DNA from: Paenibacillus amylolyticus
GTDB taxonomy: Bacteria > Bacillota > Bacilli > Paenibacillales > Paenibacillaceae
DNA length: 64,000 nucleotides
NCBI RefSeq assembly: GCF_001570725.1
Contig: NZ_BCNV01000001.1
Span: 1,364,001-1,428,000 of the forward strand
Direction of reading: 5' to 3'
In this document: one piece after another, positions 33,869-43,278 of the stretch
Layout: each line of letters opens with the position of its first letter
How positions within the stretch are numbered: the first letter of the stretch is position 1
Position numbers and translations under genes: made by a program
The notes under the pieces: generated by a model
The model's database searches: none
What the model was told of the DNA's origin: nothing
What the model saw: only the letters and a program-made list of their open reading frames with translations

Positions 33869-34029
33869 GTTAGTTCTTTGATGGTTTTATCGTTATCTGG
33901 ATGAAATATGAAAATGTGCAAAAAATAACTTGAATGTGTTGTTCTGAAGAGGAAGTGCAATCGCGTCTGTAGTCACGTCATTATTTTTTAGTTGTAGAAC
34001 TCTTAACTTGGAAAGAAGGAGTGAGTGTC

Positions 34030-37000
34030 ATGCCACCAATTTCAGTGCCTCAACCGAAAACATTTGGCCCGCTGGGCAATTTGCCGCAATTGAACTTTGA
34101 AGAACCGGTGCAATCCTTGGTGAAGCTGGCTGAAGAATATGGACCGATCTTTCGTATGGAGTACCCTGGACGAAGCGAATTGTATATTTCCGGTCACGAG
34201 CTGGTCGCCGAGGTAACGGATGAATCCAAATTCGACAAACGGGTCTGGGCACCCCTTGCGAAGGTTCGTGCTTTTGCAGGAGATGGACTGTTTACGAGTT
34301 GGACCGAAGAACCGAATTGGAAAAAAGCCCATAACGTGCTGCTGCCAAGCTTCAGTCAACGTGCCATGCAGGGATACCACAACAAAATGATTGACCTGGC
34401 TGTACAGCTGGTCCAGAAATGGTCGCGATTGAACCCGGATGAGACGGTTAACGTTCCGGATGATATGACACGTCTTACGCTCGACACGATTGGACTCTGT
34501 GGTTTTAACTATCGGTTTAACAGCTTTTACCGGGAAGAACCACACCCATTCATTACGAGCATGGTTCGGGCTTTGGATGAATCCATGAGTTCATTGCAGC
34601 GCCTGCGTCTGCAAGACAAGCTGATGATCACCAAAAAGAAACAGTTTGAGCAGGATATCCGTTCGATGTTCTCGTTGGTGGACCACATTATTGCCGAGCG
34701 CAAAGAGCAACCACAGGAAGGCGCAGACGATCTGTTGTCTCACATGCTCAGCGGTAAGGACCCGGAAACGGGAGAAACACTGGATGATGAGAATATCCGT
34801 TATCAGATTATTACCTTCCTGATTGCTGGACATGAGACCACAAGTGGACTGTTATCCTTCGCCGTTTATTATCTAATGAAGAATCCGGATACGCTCGCTA
34901 AAGCTCAAGCAGAAGTAGATCAGATACTGAAAGATCCGGTTCCAACGTACAACCAGGTTCGCAATCTGAAGTACGTTCGTATGGTTTTGAACGAAGCATT
35001 ACGGTTATGGCCGACGGCCCCGGCATTTTCTCTGTATGCAAAAGAGGACACGGTAATTGCAGGTCAATATCCTTTGCAAAAAGGAGACAGCGTCAGTGTA
35101 CTTATTCCCAAGCTGCATCGCGACCGCGCAGCATGGGGAGACGACGTAGAGGAATTCCGTCCGGAACGATTCGAAGATCCGAGCAAAGTGCCGCATGATG
35201 CCTACAAACCTTTCGGTAATGGTCAGCGGGCCTGCATTGGTCAGCAGTTTGCACTTCAGGAAGCAACGCTCGTACTGGGCATGGTGCTCAAGCATTTTGA
35301 CTTCATAGATCATTCTGATTATCAGTTAAAGGTGAAAGAAACCCTGACGCTCAAACCGGATAACTTCACAATTCGTGTACGTGCACGTGGGGGTCAGCCA
35401 GTCATGGCGGTTCCGGGTGTAGCAGTCGAAGAACCAACGCCGGTTGCCAAAAGAACAGAGCCGGATGCGGCGAATGCCCATCACACACCGATGCTTGTTC
35501 TGTACGGTTCCAATCTGGGTACGGCCGAAGGCATTGCGCGTGAAATTGCGGATACTGCCAGATATCAGGGATTCCGCAGTGAGGTTGCTGCGCTGGATGA
35601 TCGCGTTGGTAAACTGCCGAAAGATGGTGCCGTTATTATTGTCAGTGCATCCTATAATGGTCAGCCGCCAAGTAATGCCAAGATGTTCGTCGAGTGGATC
35701 GAACATGCGGATGCCAATGAATTCAAAGGTGTGCGTTTCGCCGTTCTTGGTTGCGGTGACCACAACTGGGCCAGCACCTATCAGCGTATTCCGCGTTTAA
35801 TAGATGAACAATTGTCTTCCAGAGGAGCAGAGCGGTTATCACCGCTGGGTGAGTCAGATGCCAGCGGAGATTTCGAGAAACAGGTGGGGGATTGGACAGA
35901 GCAATTATGGCCGGATCTCGCACGAACGATGGGATTGAAACTGAACACAAGCTCCAATAGCGAACGCAGCTCATTGTCTGTACAATTTGTCAGCGGACTC
36001 GCCGTGACACCGCTTGCGGATACGTATGATGCACATGTGGCAGCAGTACTGGAGAACAGGGAGCTTCATGACGCGGGCAGTGAACGTAGCACACGTCACC
36101 TGGAGATCAAATTGCCTGAAGGCATAACCTACAAGGAAGGGGATCACCTGGGCATTCTGCCGCAGAACCCACCGGAGCTGGTGGAACGTGTATTGCGTCG
36201 TTATGGATTCACCGGAACGGAGCATCTCGTTCTGGATGCATCCGGTCGGAGTGCAGCGCATCTACCGTTGCATCAACCGGTTAACCTGTATGATCTGCTC
36301 AGTCATAGTGTTGAGCTTCAGGAAGCTGCAACTCGTGCGCAGTTGAGAGAAATGGCAGCATACACGGTATGTCCACCGCACAAGAAAGAGCTTGAAGCTC
36401 TGCTTGATGAATCTGTATATATGGATGAAGTTCGGAATAAACGGATCTCCATGCTGGATTATCTGGTGAAATATGAAGCATGTGAACTGCCGTTCGAGCG
36501 CTTCCTTGAGTTACTGCCTTCATTAAAAGCCAGATACTATTCGATCTCCAGTTCACCACGTGTTCAGCCCGATCAAGCGAGTATTACGGTCAGTGTTGTG
36601 CGTGCCCCGGCATGGAGTGGACAGGGAGAATACAAAGGCATTGCATCCAACTATCTGGCTAACCTGAAGTCGGGTGATGAGATTGTCATGTTCACACGGA
36701 CACCGGAATCCGGGTTCCAATTGCCGGAGGATGCACAGGTTCCCGTCATCATGGTGGGTCCGGGTACAGGCGTTGCCCCATTCCGTGGTTTCCTGCAGGC
36801 AAGACATGTATTGAAGGAACAGGGTCAAGAGGTTGGCGAAGCCCATCTGTACTTTGGATGCCGGAATCCCGAACATGATTATCTGTACAAAAATGAACTG
36901 GAAGCAGCCCAGCAAGAAGGGCTTGTAGAGCTTCACACAGCCTTCTCCCGAGTGGATGGGGAAGAAAAATGTTATGTACAGCATCTGATGAGAGACGATG

Positions 37001-37203
37001 CCCGCCATCTGATTCCTTTGCTTGAAGAGGGTGCGCATCTGTATATCTGCGGTGATGGCAGCAAGATGGCACCTGATGTGGAAGCTACACTCCAGCAGGC
37101 TTACACTGATATTCATGGCAAGTCCGCGAAGGAAGCAGAAGATTGGCTTAATCGGCTTCAGCAGGAAGGTCGTTATGCCAAGGACGTATGGACAGGCATC
37201 TGA
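34030..37203 (+). CDS. Self-sufficient cytochrome P450 / NADPH-P450 reductase (CYP102A type)
   Basis: 1057 residues, close to P450 BM3 (1049). The heme domain shows the substrate-channel stretch [18 protein letters not shown] with the BM3 F87 equivalent, I-helix AGHETTSG, ExxR in NEALRLWP, and heme ligand C402 in [12 protein letters not shown]. The reductase half follows: FMN-binding [19 protein letters not shown], then FAD/NADPH domains with [21 protein letters not shown] and the C-terminal KDVWTGI. It hydroxylates medium- to long-chain fatty acids at subterminal carbons using NADPH and oxygen, in the cytoplasm. Start ATG 34030 has AAGGAG 8 bases upstream. A TGACC/GGTCA inverted repeat lies in the promoter region. 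Confidence 0.95.
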   Translation: MPPISVPQPKTFGPLGNLPQLNFEEPVQSLVKLAEEYGPIFRMEYPGRSELYISGHELVAEVTDESKFDKRVWAPLAKVRAFAGDGLFTSWTEEPNWKKAHNVLLPSFSQRAMQGYHNKMIDLAVQLVQKWSRLNPDETVNVPDDMTRLTLDTIGLCGFNYRFNSFYREEPHPFITSMVRALDESMSSLQRLRLQDKLMITKKKQFEQDIRSMFSLVDHIIAERKEQPQEGADDLLSHMLSGKDPETGETLDDENIRYQIITFLIAGHETTSGLLSFAVYYLMKNPDTLAKAQAEVDQILKDPVPTYNQVRNLKYVRMVLNEALRLWPTAPAFSLYAKEDTVIAGQYPLQKGDSVSVLIPKLHRDRAAWGDDVEEFRPERFEDPSKVPHDAYKPFGNGQRACIGQQFALQEATLVLGMVLKHFDFIDHSDYQLKVKETLTLKPDNFTIRVRARGGQPVMAVPGVAVEEPTPVAKRTEPDAANAHHTPMLVLYGSNLGTAEGIAREIADTARYQGFRSEVAALDDRVGKLPKDGAVIIVSASYNGQPPSNAKMFVEWIEHADANEFKGVRFAVLGCGDHNWASTYQRIPRLIDEQLSSRGAERLSPLGESDASGDFEKQVGDWTEQLWPDLARTMGLKLNTSSNSERSSLSVQFVSGLAVTPLADTYDAHVAAVLENRELHDAGSERSTRHLEIKLPEGITYKEGDHLGILPQNPPELVERVLRRYGFTGTEHLVLDASGRSAAHLPLHQPVNLYDLLSHSVELQEAATRAQLREMAAYTVCPPHKKELEALLDESVYMDEVRNKRISMLDYLVKYEACELPFERFLELLPSLKARYYSISSSPRVQPDQASITVSVVRAPAWSGQGEYKGIASNYLANLKSGDEIVMFTRTPESGFQLPEDAQVPVIMVGPGTGVAPFRGFLQARHVLKEQGQEVGEAHLYFGCRNPEHDYLYKNELEAAQQEGLVELHTAFSRVDGEEKCYVQHLMRDDARHLIPLLEEGAHLYICGDGSKMAPDVEATLQQAYTDIHGKSAKEAEDWLNRLQQEGRYAKDVWTGI

Positions 37204-37243
37204 ACTAAACACGTGAAGGATCAGCATGATCCGTAATTGGCTG

Positions 37244-37285
37244 AGCGGTGAGATACAGAAGCAGTTCTGTTCTCACCGCTTTTTG
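37244..37285 (+). terminator. Rho-independent terminator of P450 gene
   Basis: AGCGGTGAGA / TCTCACCGCT with an inner ACAGAA/TTCTGT stem, followed by TTTTT. Confidence 0.92.
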
Positions 37286-37402
37286 ACATAAACTGATTCT
37301 TCAGCAGAAGAGTGGGTGCATGGGTTATAATGATATATTGGAAGGGAGCACCCGTATGCAGACATTCGGGAATCAGTATAAGGTTTGCGAAAAGAACCAG
37401 CT

Positions 37403-37825
37403 TTACTTCCGTCTACACGGCCGTTTCAGGCTCTTTCTTCCGGCGGTTGGCCGATAGATCGACTCAACGCTGGAGAGAGGAAATAGAATACGGGAAGGGA
37501 CTCTGCCTTTTCCCTGGAGTTCAAGATAATCCAGTCCCACGCCAACCAGTCTGATATTGTTAAATGCATTCCAGGAAGGGAACGTCGTGCGGATTCCGAC
37601 TCTGATGCCTCGCCGTGTTCGAGGAATATCGAATACCCGAATGGAATTCAGACTAAGTGGAATGAATAACTGACGGTTTACTTTGATAAACTGCTTTGAA
37701 CAGACACGACGAATACGTCCCGGTTCCAACCCGGAGAGTGGAGTATTCAGTTCTGCAAGGTGCCCCTGGAGTTCTGCCAGACGCTGCTGAAGTGTTTTTC
37801 CAGTATGGAGATGCTGCCAGCTCAT
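37403..37825 (-). CDS. Hypothetical protein (140 aa)
   Basis: A 140-residue basic protein beginning MSWQHLHTGKTLQQRLAEL. A short N-terminal helix is followed by a domain with many Arg residues and several hydrophobic strands (QLFIPLSLNSIRVFDIP, NNIRLVGVGLDYLELQG). No signal peptide or membrane segment is obvious, and I recognise no family. GGAGG lies 7 bases before ATG 37825. It is flanked by convergent and divergent genes and appears monocistronic. Confidence 0.6.
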   Translation of the reverse strand: MSWQHLHTGKTLQQRLAELQGHLAELNTPLSGLEPGRIRRVCSKQFIKVNRQLFIPLSLNSIRVFDIPRTRRGIRVGIRTTFPSWNAFNNIRLVGVGLDYLELQGKGRVPSRILFPLSSVESIYRPTAGRKSLKRPCRRK

Positions 37826-37948
37826 AAGTATTCCTCCGTTCGCCATTTGTACCTAGTATATGAAGGAACGGGGTCGGAAGGTGTACGTTTGACAGCCCAT
37901 GTTCGATAAGGCTAGCGGGGTTTCTTTTATAATAGAGGAGTGATTCAC

Positions 37949-38293
37949 ATGATCGTAGAAATGTATAAAGACCTTATTAAGGATGAGCGTGGCAATTATT
38001 ATCTGGCAGTGCAGATCGAGGGCAATGAGCTTACGCTTGTTAACGCATTCGTCGAAGCAGCATTCACGCCTGAACTGATCTATAATGAAGAGTTTCGTAC
38101 CAAGCATAAAGAGATGGAAGGCGGGTTTGTAGGCAAAATAGCGATGGACCTGCTTCGCCATGATGTGGTCATGGGCATGAAGCAAATCGACCGCAAACTG
38201 TTGAACCTGTCAGATGTGGAGCAGCAGTTCACCGTAAATTATATTGATACGATTGAATTTTATCGTCATCCGGCTTGGCAACGGAAGGTGTAG
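37949..38293 (+). CDS. Hypothetical protein (114 aa)
   Basis: 114 residues, beginning MIVEMYKDLIKDERGNYYLAVQIEG. It is a soluble alpha/beta protein without a signal peptide. Acidic and hydrophobic segments alternate and a C-terminal TIEFYRHPAWQ ends it. No family recognised. Start ATG 37949 has GAGGAG 8 bases upstream; the GTG at 37940 overlaps that site. A bidirectional terminator follows. Confidence 0.65.
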   Translation: MIVEMYKDLIKDERGNYYLAVQIEGNELTLVNAFVEAAFTPELIYNEEFRTKHKEMEGGFVGKIAMDLLRHDVVMGMKQIDRKLLNLSDVEQQFTVNYIDTIEFYRHPAWQRKV

Positions 38294-38307
38294 AAATAAA
38301 GAAAAGC

Positions 38308-38355
38308 AAAAGCGCAAGTAGCAGGGGAAGTAAATCTCTGCAACTTGCGCTTTTT
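38308..38355. terminator. Bidirectional terminator
   Basis: AAAAGCGCAAGTAGCAG / CTGCAACTTGCGCTTTTT with a one-base bulge, A tract on the left and T tract on the right. It serves the hypothetical gene (plus) and the long minus-strand sugar operon ending at 38368. Confidence 0.88.
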
Positions 38356-38367
38356 GCATACAAACAA

Positions 38368-40014
38368 TTAACGATACGTAGGATAGATGATGCCAATATC
38401 GCGCTCGGTGCTCAAATTTCCATCAGCATAACGCTGCATTTCATTTCCTTTGACCCGAATCGGGATGCACTCCCCTTGATAGTAAAGCTCCCCCTCGACG
38501 GTGCGGACGCTCATTCCAATAACGCCTTCCAGATGTCCACTATGATTCGTCACCAGCCGAATCCCTGACGGGCCGTCCAGATGAACCTTGCCTTCCAGAT
38601 AAACCGTCATGCGATCAGGGGTGTTGACCAATTCATATCTTAGTCCATGGACCTTCCGGCTATAAGCGGTGTTGCCAGATACGACCTCACCATGATCCAT
38701 ATCGATAGGAAGCAGACCGGTAAACCAGAGCTGATTCGATCCAACAGGCATAATTCCGCACAATCGCTCCACATAATCGAGAAGACAAAGGATAGTAGGT
38801 GAGTAAGTCTCGGTAAAACCTTGTTCTCCGGTCCACGGGCTTAGTACCTGACCAAATCGCTTATCTTTGGATAGAGCGGACAAGATAGGCTGCATTACCC
38901 AAGTCAGTTCTACATATCGATGATGATACTCGAATGGGTGTGGTGCCCGAATCAGACTCAGGAAATTGGATGCCCCTCCCCAGCTGTTATAGGAGGAAAA
39001 GGGATCGAATCTGGGATCATCCATTGAAATCGATGTAAACGGGTATTTAGCGAAAAACTTGCTTGTATTCAACAGGTACCGACGCAGTAGGTTATCGAAC
39101 AATGCACGGTCGCCCACCTCGCATGCCATCACGCGGAGCAGCACATCGGATTGGACTCTGACCAATTCATCATTACGGTCTCGATCATAGAAGAACATAT
39201 CCTGTTCGTCGTAACAATAACGGAAGAGACTTTCCAGACTGGACTCGGCTTTTGCTTTCCAATCTGTTCCCGATTCTCCAAGCTCCTCAGCAATACGGGA
39301 CAGATACATGCGCTGACAATAGATATTGGCAGTCAGATCTGGTGCCAGAAAAGGCAGAATCGGAGAATCCGGGTGATAGGCAGAAGCATCATTCATGTAT
39401 GGTGTATCCGGAACATGCCAGAATCGGGGAGATAAGTCATGTCCGGTATCAAACGTACTGAAGGCTTCTACACAGCCGGTTCCTCGGGTATTACGGTTGC
39501 ATGCAATCCACTCATCATAACGAACCATAGCCTTATACATCCTACTCAGGAAAGACGAGTGCTTGCCTTGAAGCTGATAGTGGTTCCACACACTGCGTGC
39601 CAGTGGAGTGACCAACTGGATTTGCCGGAAAGAGGGTCCGTTTGCCGTGAGTTTATACGGAAGCAATCCATCATCTCTTTGCTGCTTGGCAAATGCGAGG
39701 TATGTTGTTTCGGACACGGAAGGCAACAGGCGAGACAGCAGCTCCGCATTGATGGTACCTGTGCTCTCTAACCAACATCCCAGATAGATGCCACCTTCTT
39801 GTAAAATGGGATTGTTGTCTCCCATGGGCAGGATACAAGCAAGCAATTTCTCCACTGCTGCATAATACGTAGCTTCCATTCGTCCGTTCGATGCCACAAA
39901 CCGGATACCCGACGCATGCCATTCCTGTAATAACTGCTGATCTTCCGGTTTAACTGGCTGAACTTGATCCATTATCGAAATGTTGCGTAGCCGATTCAAT
40001 ATCTCTTCTGTCAT
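38368..40014 (-). CDS. Probable (alpha/alpha)6-barrel glycoside hydrolase (trehalase/GH63-like)
   Basis: 548 residues, no signal peptide. The C-terminal two thirds look like an (alpha/alpha)6 toroid: repeated helical pairs with LTANIYCQRMYLSRIAEELGESGTDW, DSDVLLRVMA-like VQSDVLLRVMACEVGDRALFDNLLRRYL, FDPFSSYNSWGGASNFLSL, TWVMQPILSALSKDKRFGQVLSPWTGEQGFTETYSPTILCLLDYVERL and a C-terminal beta sandwich, as in MGH1-like and GH63/GH37 enzymes. The exact family and substrate are uncertain. GGAGGAG precedes the start. It is the last gene of the operon and probably processes the oligosaccharide imported by its neighbours. Confidence 0.65.
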   Translation of the reverse strand: MTEEILNRLRNISIMDQVQPVKPEDQQLLQEWHASGIRFVASNGRMEATYYAAVEKLLACILPMGDNNPILQEGGIYLGCWLESTGTINAELLSRLLPSVSETTYLAFAKQQRDDGLLPYKLTANGPSFRQIQLVTPLARSVWNHYQLQGKHSSFLSRMYKAMVRYDEWIACNRNTRGTGCVEAFSTFDTGHDLSPRFWHVPDTPYMNDASAYHPDSPILPFLAPDLTANIYCQRMYLSRIAEELGESGTDWKAKAESSLESLFRYCYDEQDMFFYDRDRNDELVRVQSDVLLRVMACEVGDRALFDNLLRRYLLNTSKFFAKYPFTSISMDDPRFDPFSSYNSWGGASNFLSLIRAPHPFEYHHRYVELTWVMQPILSALSKDKRFGQVLSPWTGEQGFTETYSPTILCLLDYVERLCGIMPVGSNQLWFTGLLPIDMDHGEVVSGNTAYSRKVHGLRYELVNTPDRMTVYLEGKVHLDGPSGIRLVTNHSGHLEGVIGMSVRTVEGELYYQGECIPIRVKGNEMQRYADGNLSTERDIGIIYPTYR

Positions 40015-40037
40015 ATGCTCCTCCTCACAGCGTCTGC

Positions 40038-41363
40038 TTATTGATTCGATTCAAAGATCCGAACAGTCCCGTTATAGAAGTCGGAGACAGCTTGCTCCAC
40101 ACTTTTTCGTCCAAATCCGATCTCCTGATTCGTTGTCTGAGCTAACTTGGAGAACTCTGCAAATCCAGGAGGGTTGTAGCTCACGTCAAAAGGTTCAGTC
40201 TTCGTAGCTTCGGAGACAAGGCTCGTATAGTTATAGACAATCTCCTCCACAGGGCCTGCACCTTCCTGAAGAAGATTACGATTGGCTTCCGTAACAGGTA
40301 CCCCACGGTCATTACCGAGGATTTTGGCTGCTTCAGGATCATGAATCCAAAAGTCCATTAACGTTGCCACTTCCTTCGGATGTTTGGTATTGGCATAACC
40401 TGATAATCCCTGACTGGATTCAAATACAACACCCGTTCCCTTAGGGCCTCGTGGTACAGGGAGAAGAACTAGCGGGTCTTCCGTCAAGCTCTGGAACGCA
40501 GCCAGCTGGTTGGATGGCAGGAGGGTCATGGCTGCTCTACCTGTGATCAACAGGGACTTACTGGTGTCATCATGCGGGTTGGATACCTGCAATTCCGGTG
40601 TGACCACACCGCCGGATGCCGAAGTCTTTTCCCAATACTGGAACCATTCCAGGATGTCTTCCTTGGCGAATCCGAGTGTACCGTTTTTCATGTCATACAG
40701 CTGTTTACCCCGTTGTTTCAGAAAAATATCCATTCCGTCGACGGTAAAATTGTACGTTCCATAGAAGCCGTCTCCGAGCTTGTCGGACAACTCCTTGCTA
40801 ATGGCGGCATAGTCCGCCCAGTTCCAATCTGAAGCTGGCAAAGGCACGCCGGCTTTCTCGAAGAGTGCCTGATTCACAACAATTCCCCGTGCGTTCGCAC
40901 CGGCAGAGATATGTTGCAGCTTGCCGTCGAGACGTCCGTATTCGATCATGGTTTCATCCATACCGTCCAGATTCAGTTCGTTGCCTACATACGGGTCCAG
41001 ATTGAGCAGGACATCTTTTTTGGCATAGTCCACGACGTTTCCCCCAAGGAAAAAGATATCTGGAGCTGTACCTGATGCCAATTGGGTATTCAGCTTGTCG
41101 AAATATCCGGAGGAGGGTGCGAATTCACCTACAATTTTAATATCCGGATGTTTTGCCTGAAAGATCTTCAAGGCTTCATTCGTAATATCTGCCCGTTTCT
41201 GGTCACCCCACCACATGATGCGCAGTTCGACCTGTCCGCCCTCGGTAGTACCATTATCATTACCATTGCTTGCATCATTAGCACCCGTATGGTCTGTTCC
41301 GGAGCAAGCGGTTACGAATAACAAGAGTGAAGTGATCATACCGATCATGAAGCGTTTGAACAT
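40038..41363 (-). CDS. Carbohydrate ABC transporter substrate-binding lipoprotein
   Basis: 441 residues, type II signal peptide with lipobox VTAC (C20, in LLLFVTACSG) and a disordered Asn/Gly/Asp linker. Family 1 extracellular solute-binding fold: LRIMWWGDQKRADITNEALKIFQAKHPDIKIVGEF, APDIFFLGGNVVDYAKKDVLLNLD and the closing KHPKEVATLMDFWIHDPEAAKIL. It captures a sugar or oligosaccharide for the two permeases encoded just upstream. There is no ATPase gene here; a shared MsmX-type ATPase is usual in Firmicutes. Between permease 2 and this gene there are 39 bases. Confidence 0.9.
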   Translation of the reverse strand: MFKRFMIGMITSLLLFVTACSGTDHTGANDASNGNDNGTTEGGQVELRIMWWGDQKRADITNEALKIFQAKHPDIKIVGEFAPSSGYFDKLNTQLASGTAPDIFFLGGNVVDYAKKDVLLNLDPYVGNELNLDGMDETMIEYGRLDGKLQHISAGANARGIVVNQALFEKAGVPLPASDWNWADYAAISKELSDKLGDGFYGTYNFTVDGMDIFLKQRGKQLYDMKNGTLGFAKEDILEWFQYWEKTSASGGVVTPELQVSNPHDDTSKSLLITGRAAMTLLPSNQLAAFQSLTEDPLVLLPVPRGPKGTGVVFESSQGLSGYANTKHPKEVATLMDFWIHDPEAAKILGNDRGVPVTEANRNLLQEGAGPVEEIVYNYTSLVSEATKTEPFDVSYNPPGFAEFSKLAQTTNQEIGFGRKSVEQAVSDFYNGTVRIFESNQ

Positions 41364-41402
41364 GGTTAATCCCCCTGTCTATAGATAATGAGAAACGTGT
41401 TG

Positions 41403-42248
41403 TTACTTCAGACCTGTCGTCGCAATGCCCTCAAGGAAATATCGCTGAAACAGTAAAAAGATGATGGTTACGGGAAGCAGTGACAGGGTGGACATGGCGA
41501 GCAAAGCGCCCCAATCGGATTGTCCTGATGGATCGAAGAGAGACCGAATGCCCAGCTGCACGGTGAACAGATCAATTTTGCTCAAATAAATCATCTGGCT
41601 GAAAAAATCATCCCAGCTCCACAGGAAGGTGAAGATCGCGGTTGTAATCAGTGCTGGAACGAGCAGTGGCACTACGATTCGGAAAAAGATCTGTGATTGC
41701 CCGCAACCGTCAATGGTTGCACTCTCATCCAGCTCCCGCGGTATACCGCGTATGAATTGAACCATGAGCAAGATGAAGAAGGAATCCTGCGCGAGCCACT
41801 TGGGCAGAATCAGCGGGAAATACGTATTAATCCATTGAAGCTCATTATAGAGAATATACTGGGGCACCAGAGTAACATGGTAAGGCAACATAATCGTGAT
41901 CAACATCATGCTGAACCACAGGCCTTTGAATCTAAACTTCAATCTGGAGAAGGCGAAGGCTGCAAGGGAACAGGAGATCACATTGCCAAGCACACTCATG
42001 ACCGAGATCAGCACGGAGTTGCCGAAGAAACGGCCGAAGGAAATACCCTGGAGACCCTTCCAGCCATTAATATAGTGCTCCAGTGTGAAGCTGGTTGGGA
42101 AAAGACTGCCGCTGGTGAAAATGAGATGATTCGGTTTAAACGAACTGAGAATTAACCATAGTACTGGATATAACATCAGTAGACCGAGGAGTATAATGGC
42201 GGCATGCCTCCCGGCCTGAACCAGTTGTCGTTTGATTGGCACATGCAT
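41403..42248 (-). CDS. Carbohydrate ABC transporter permease (MalG-like)
   Basis: 281 residues, six membrane segments. The cytoplasmic EAA loop appears as DESATIDGCGQSQIFFRIVVPLLVPAL, and LMLYPVLWLILSSFKPNHLIF at the N-terminus is typical of MalG/YesQ-type permeases. It pairs with the permease ending at 42248; the shared base at 42248 shows translational coupling. The second subunit forms the channel for the sugar delivered by the 40038 lipoprotein. Confidence 0.92.
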   Translation of the reverse strand: MHVPIKRQLVQAGRHAAIILLGLLMLYPVLWLILSSFKPNHLIFTSGSLFPTSFTLEHYINGWKGLQGISFGRFFGNSVLISVMSVLGNVISCSLAAFAFSRLKFRFKGLWFSMMLITIMLPYHVTLVPQYILYNELQWINTYFPLILPKWLAQDSFFILLMVQFIRGIPRELDESATIDGCGQSQIFFRIVVPLLVPALITTAIFTFLWSWDDFFSQMIYLSKIDLFTVQLGIRSLFDPSGQSDWGALLAMSTLSLLPVTIIFLLFQRYFLEGIATTGLK

Positions 42249-43162
42249 TACCTCCCCTCCTGATTATCCCCGTAGAACACCCAAAATCGGGATGTGACAA
42301 AGACGATTGCGGTAAATACTCCGATAATGACCAACATGATCCACGCCAGAGCCGAAGCGTAACCCATATCAAAGAACGAGAAACCTTTCAGATACAGATA
42401 CAAGGTATAGAACATCGTTGCATCGAGTGGACCCCCGCGGCCATCCCCGATCACATAAGCTGGTGTAAACGCCTGGAATGAATTGATCATGCTCATGATC
42501 AGGTTAAAAAAGATAACGGGGGAAAGCATGGGCAGGGTAATTCCGAAAAATTGACGTATCTTGCCCGCCCCATCGACATCGGAAGCTTCATATAAGTCTG
42601 CTGGAATTTGTTTCAGACCAGCAAGAAAGATGACCATGGCAGACCCGAATTGCCACACGGAAAGTGTGATGATGGTATAGACCACATAATCCGGATGCGC
42701 AATCCAGGATGGTCCCGAGATACCAAACCAGCTTAAAAACTGATTGACCAATCCATTCCCCTCAAAAAGTTGCCGCCAAACGATTGCAATCGCGACGCTG
42801 CCACCTAAGAGGGAAGGGATGTAATATACGGTCCGGTAGATGCCGAGGGCTCGAATTCCCTTGTTCAGCGCCATTGCCACCAATAGGGCGAAGGCGAGCC
42901 TTAGTGGAACGGATAGAAAGACATAATAAAACGTCAGCCCCAGGGACCTGCGAAAGGTATCGTCCTCGGTAAAGATGTGAACATAGTTGCTAAGTCCAGT
43001 CCAAGTCGGTGATGACAGCAGATTGAATTTGGTCATGGATAAGTATAGGGACGCAACCATCGGTCCCAGTGTCAGACAGAAGAGTCCGATCAGCCAGGGC
43101 AGAAGAAACAAGTAGGCTGTGGTATTGTGCTGACCGTATAAGGGCTTGGTCTGTTTTTTCAT
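42248..43162 (-). CDS. Carbohydrate ABC transporter permease (MalF-like)
   Basis: 304 residues with six membrane segments. EASDVDGAGKIRQFFGITLPMLSP is the EAA motif, and LFLLPWLIGLFCLTLGPMVASLYLSMTKFNLL opens the protein as in YesP/UgpA permeases. The start is taken at ATG 43162 (GGAGG 6 bases upstream); ATG 43165 next to it is possible. It abuts the second permease. Preceded by 116 bases after the response regulator, where no terminator is seen. Confidence 0.92.
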   Translation of the reverse strand: MKKQTKPLYGQHNTTAYLFLLPWLIGLFCLTLGPMVASLYLSMTKFNLLSSPTWTGLSNYVHIFTEDDTFRRSLGLTFYYVFLSVPLRLAFALLVAMALNKGIRALGIYRTVYYIPSLLGGSVAIAIVWRQLFEGNGLVNQFLSWFGISGPSWIAHPDYVVYTIITLSVWQFGSAMVIFLAGLKQIPADLYEASDVDGAGKIRQFFGITLPMLSPVIFFNLIMSMINSFQAFTPAYVIGDGRGGPLDATMFYTLYLYLKGFSFFDMGYASALAWIMLVIIGVFTAIVFVTSRFWVFYGDNQEGR

Positions 43163-43278
43163 CATGTGCCTCCCTTCTGAATGGGTAAGAATAATGGTCA
43201 CCAATCATGAATTCGCTTACAATATACGGCGTTCTCTTGGTAACCACATCATACCGGGGAAGGGGAGAAGCTTGAATC

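Noticed and set aside
36553..37227. 224-codon minus-strand open frame
   Set aside because: Antisense to the reductase half of the P450 gene, which is unambiguous.
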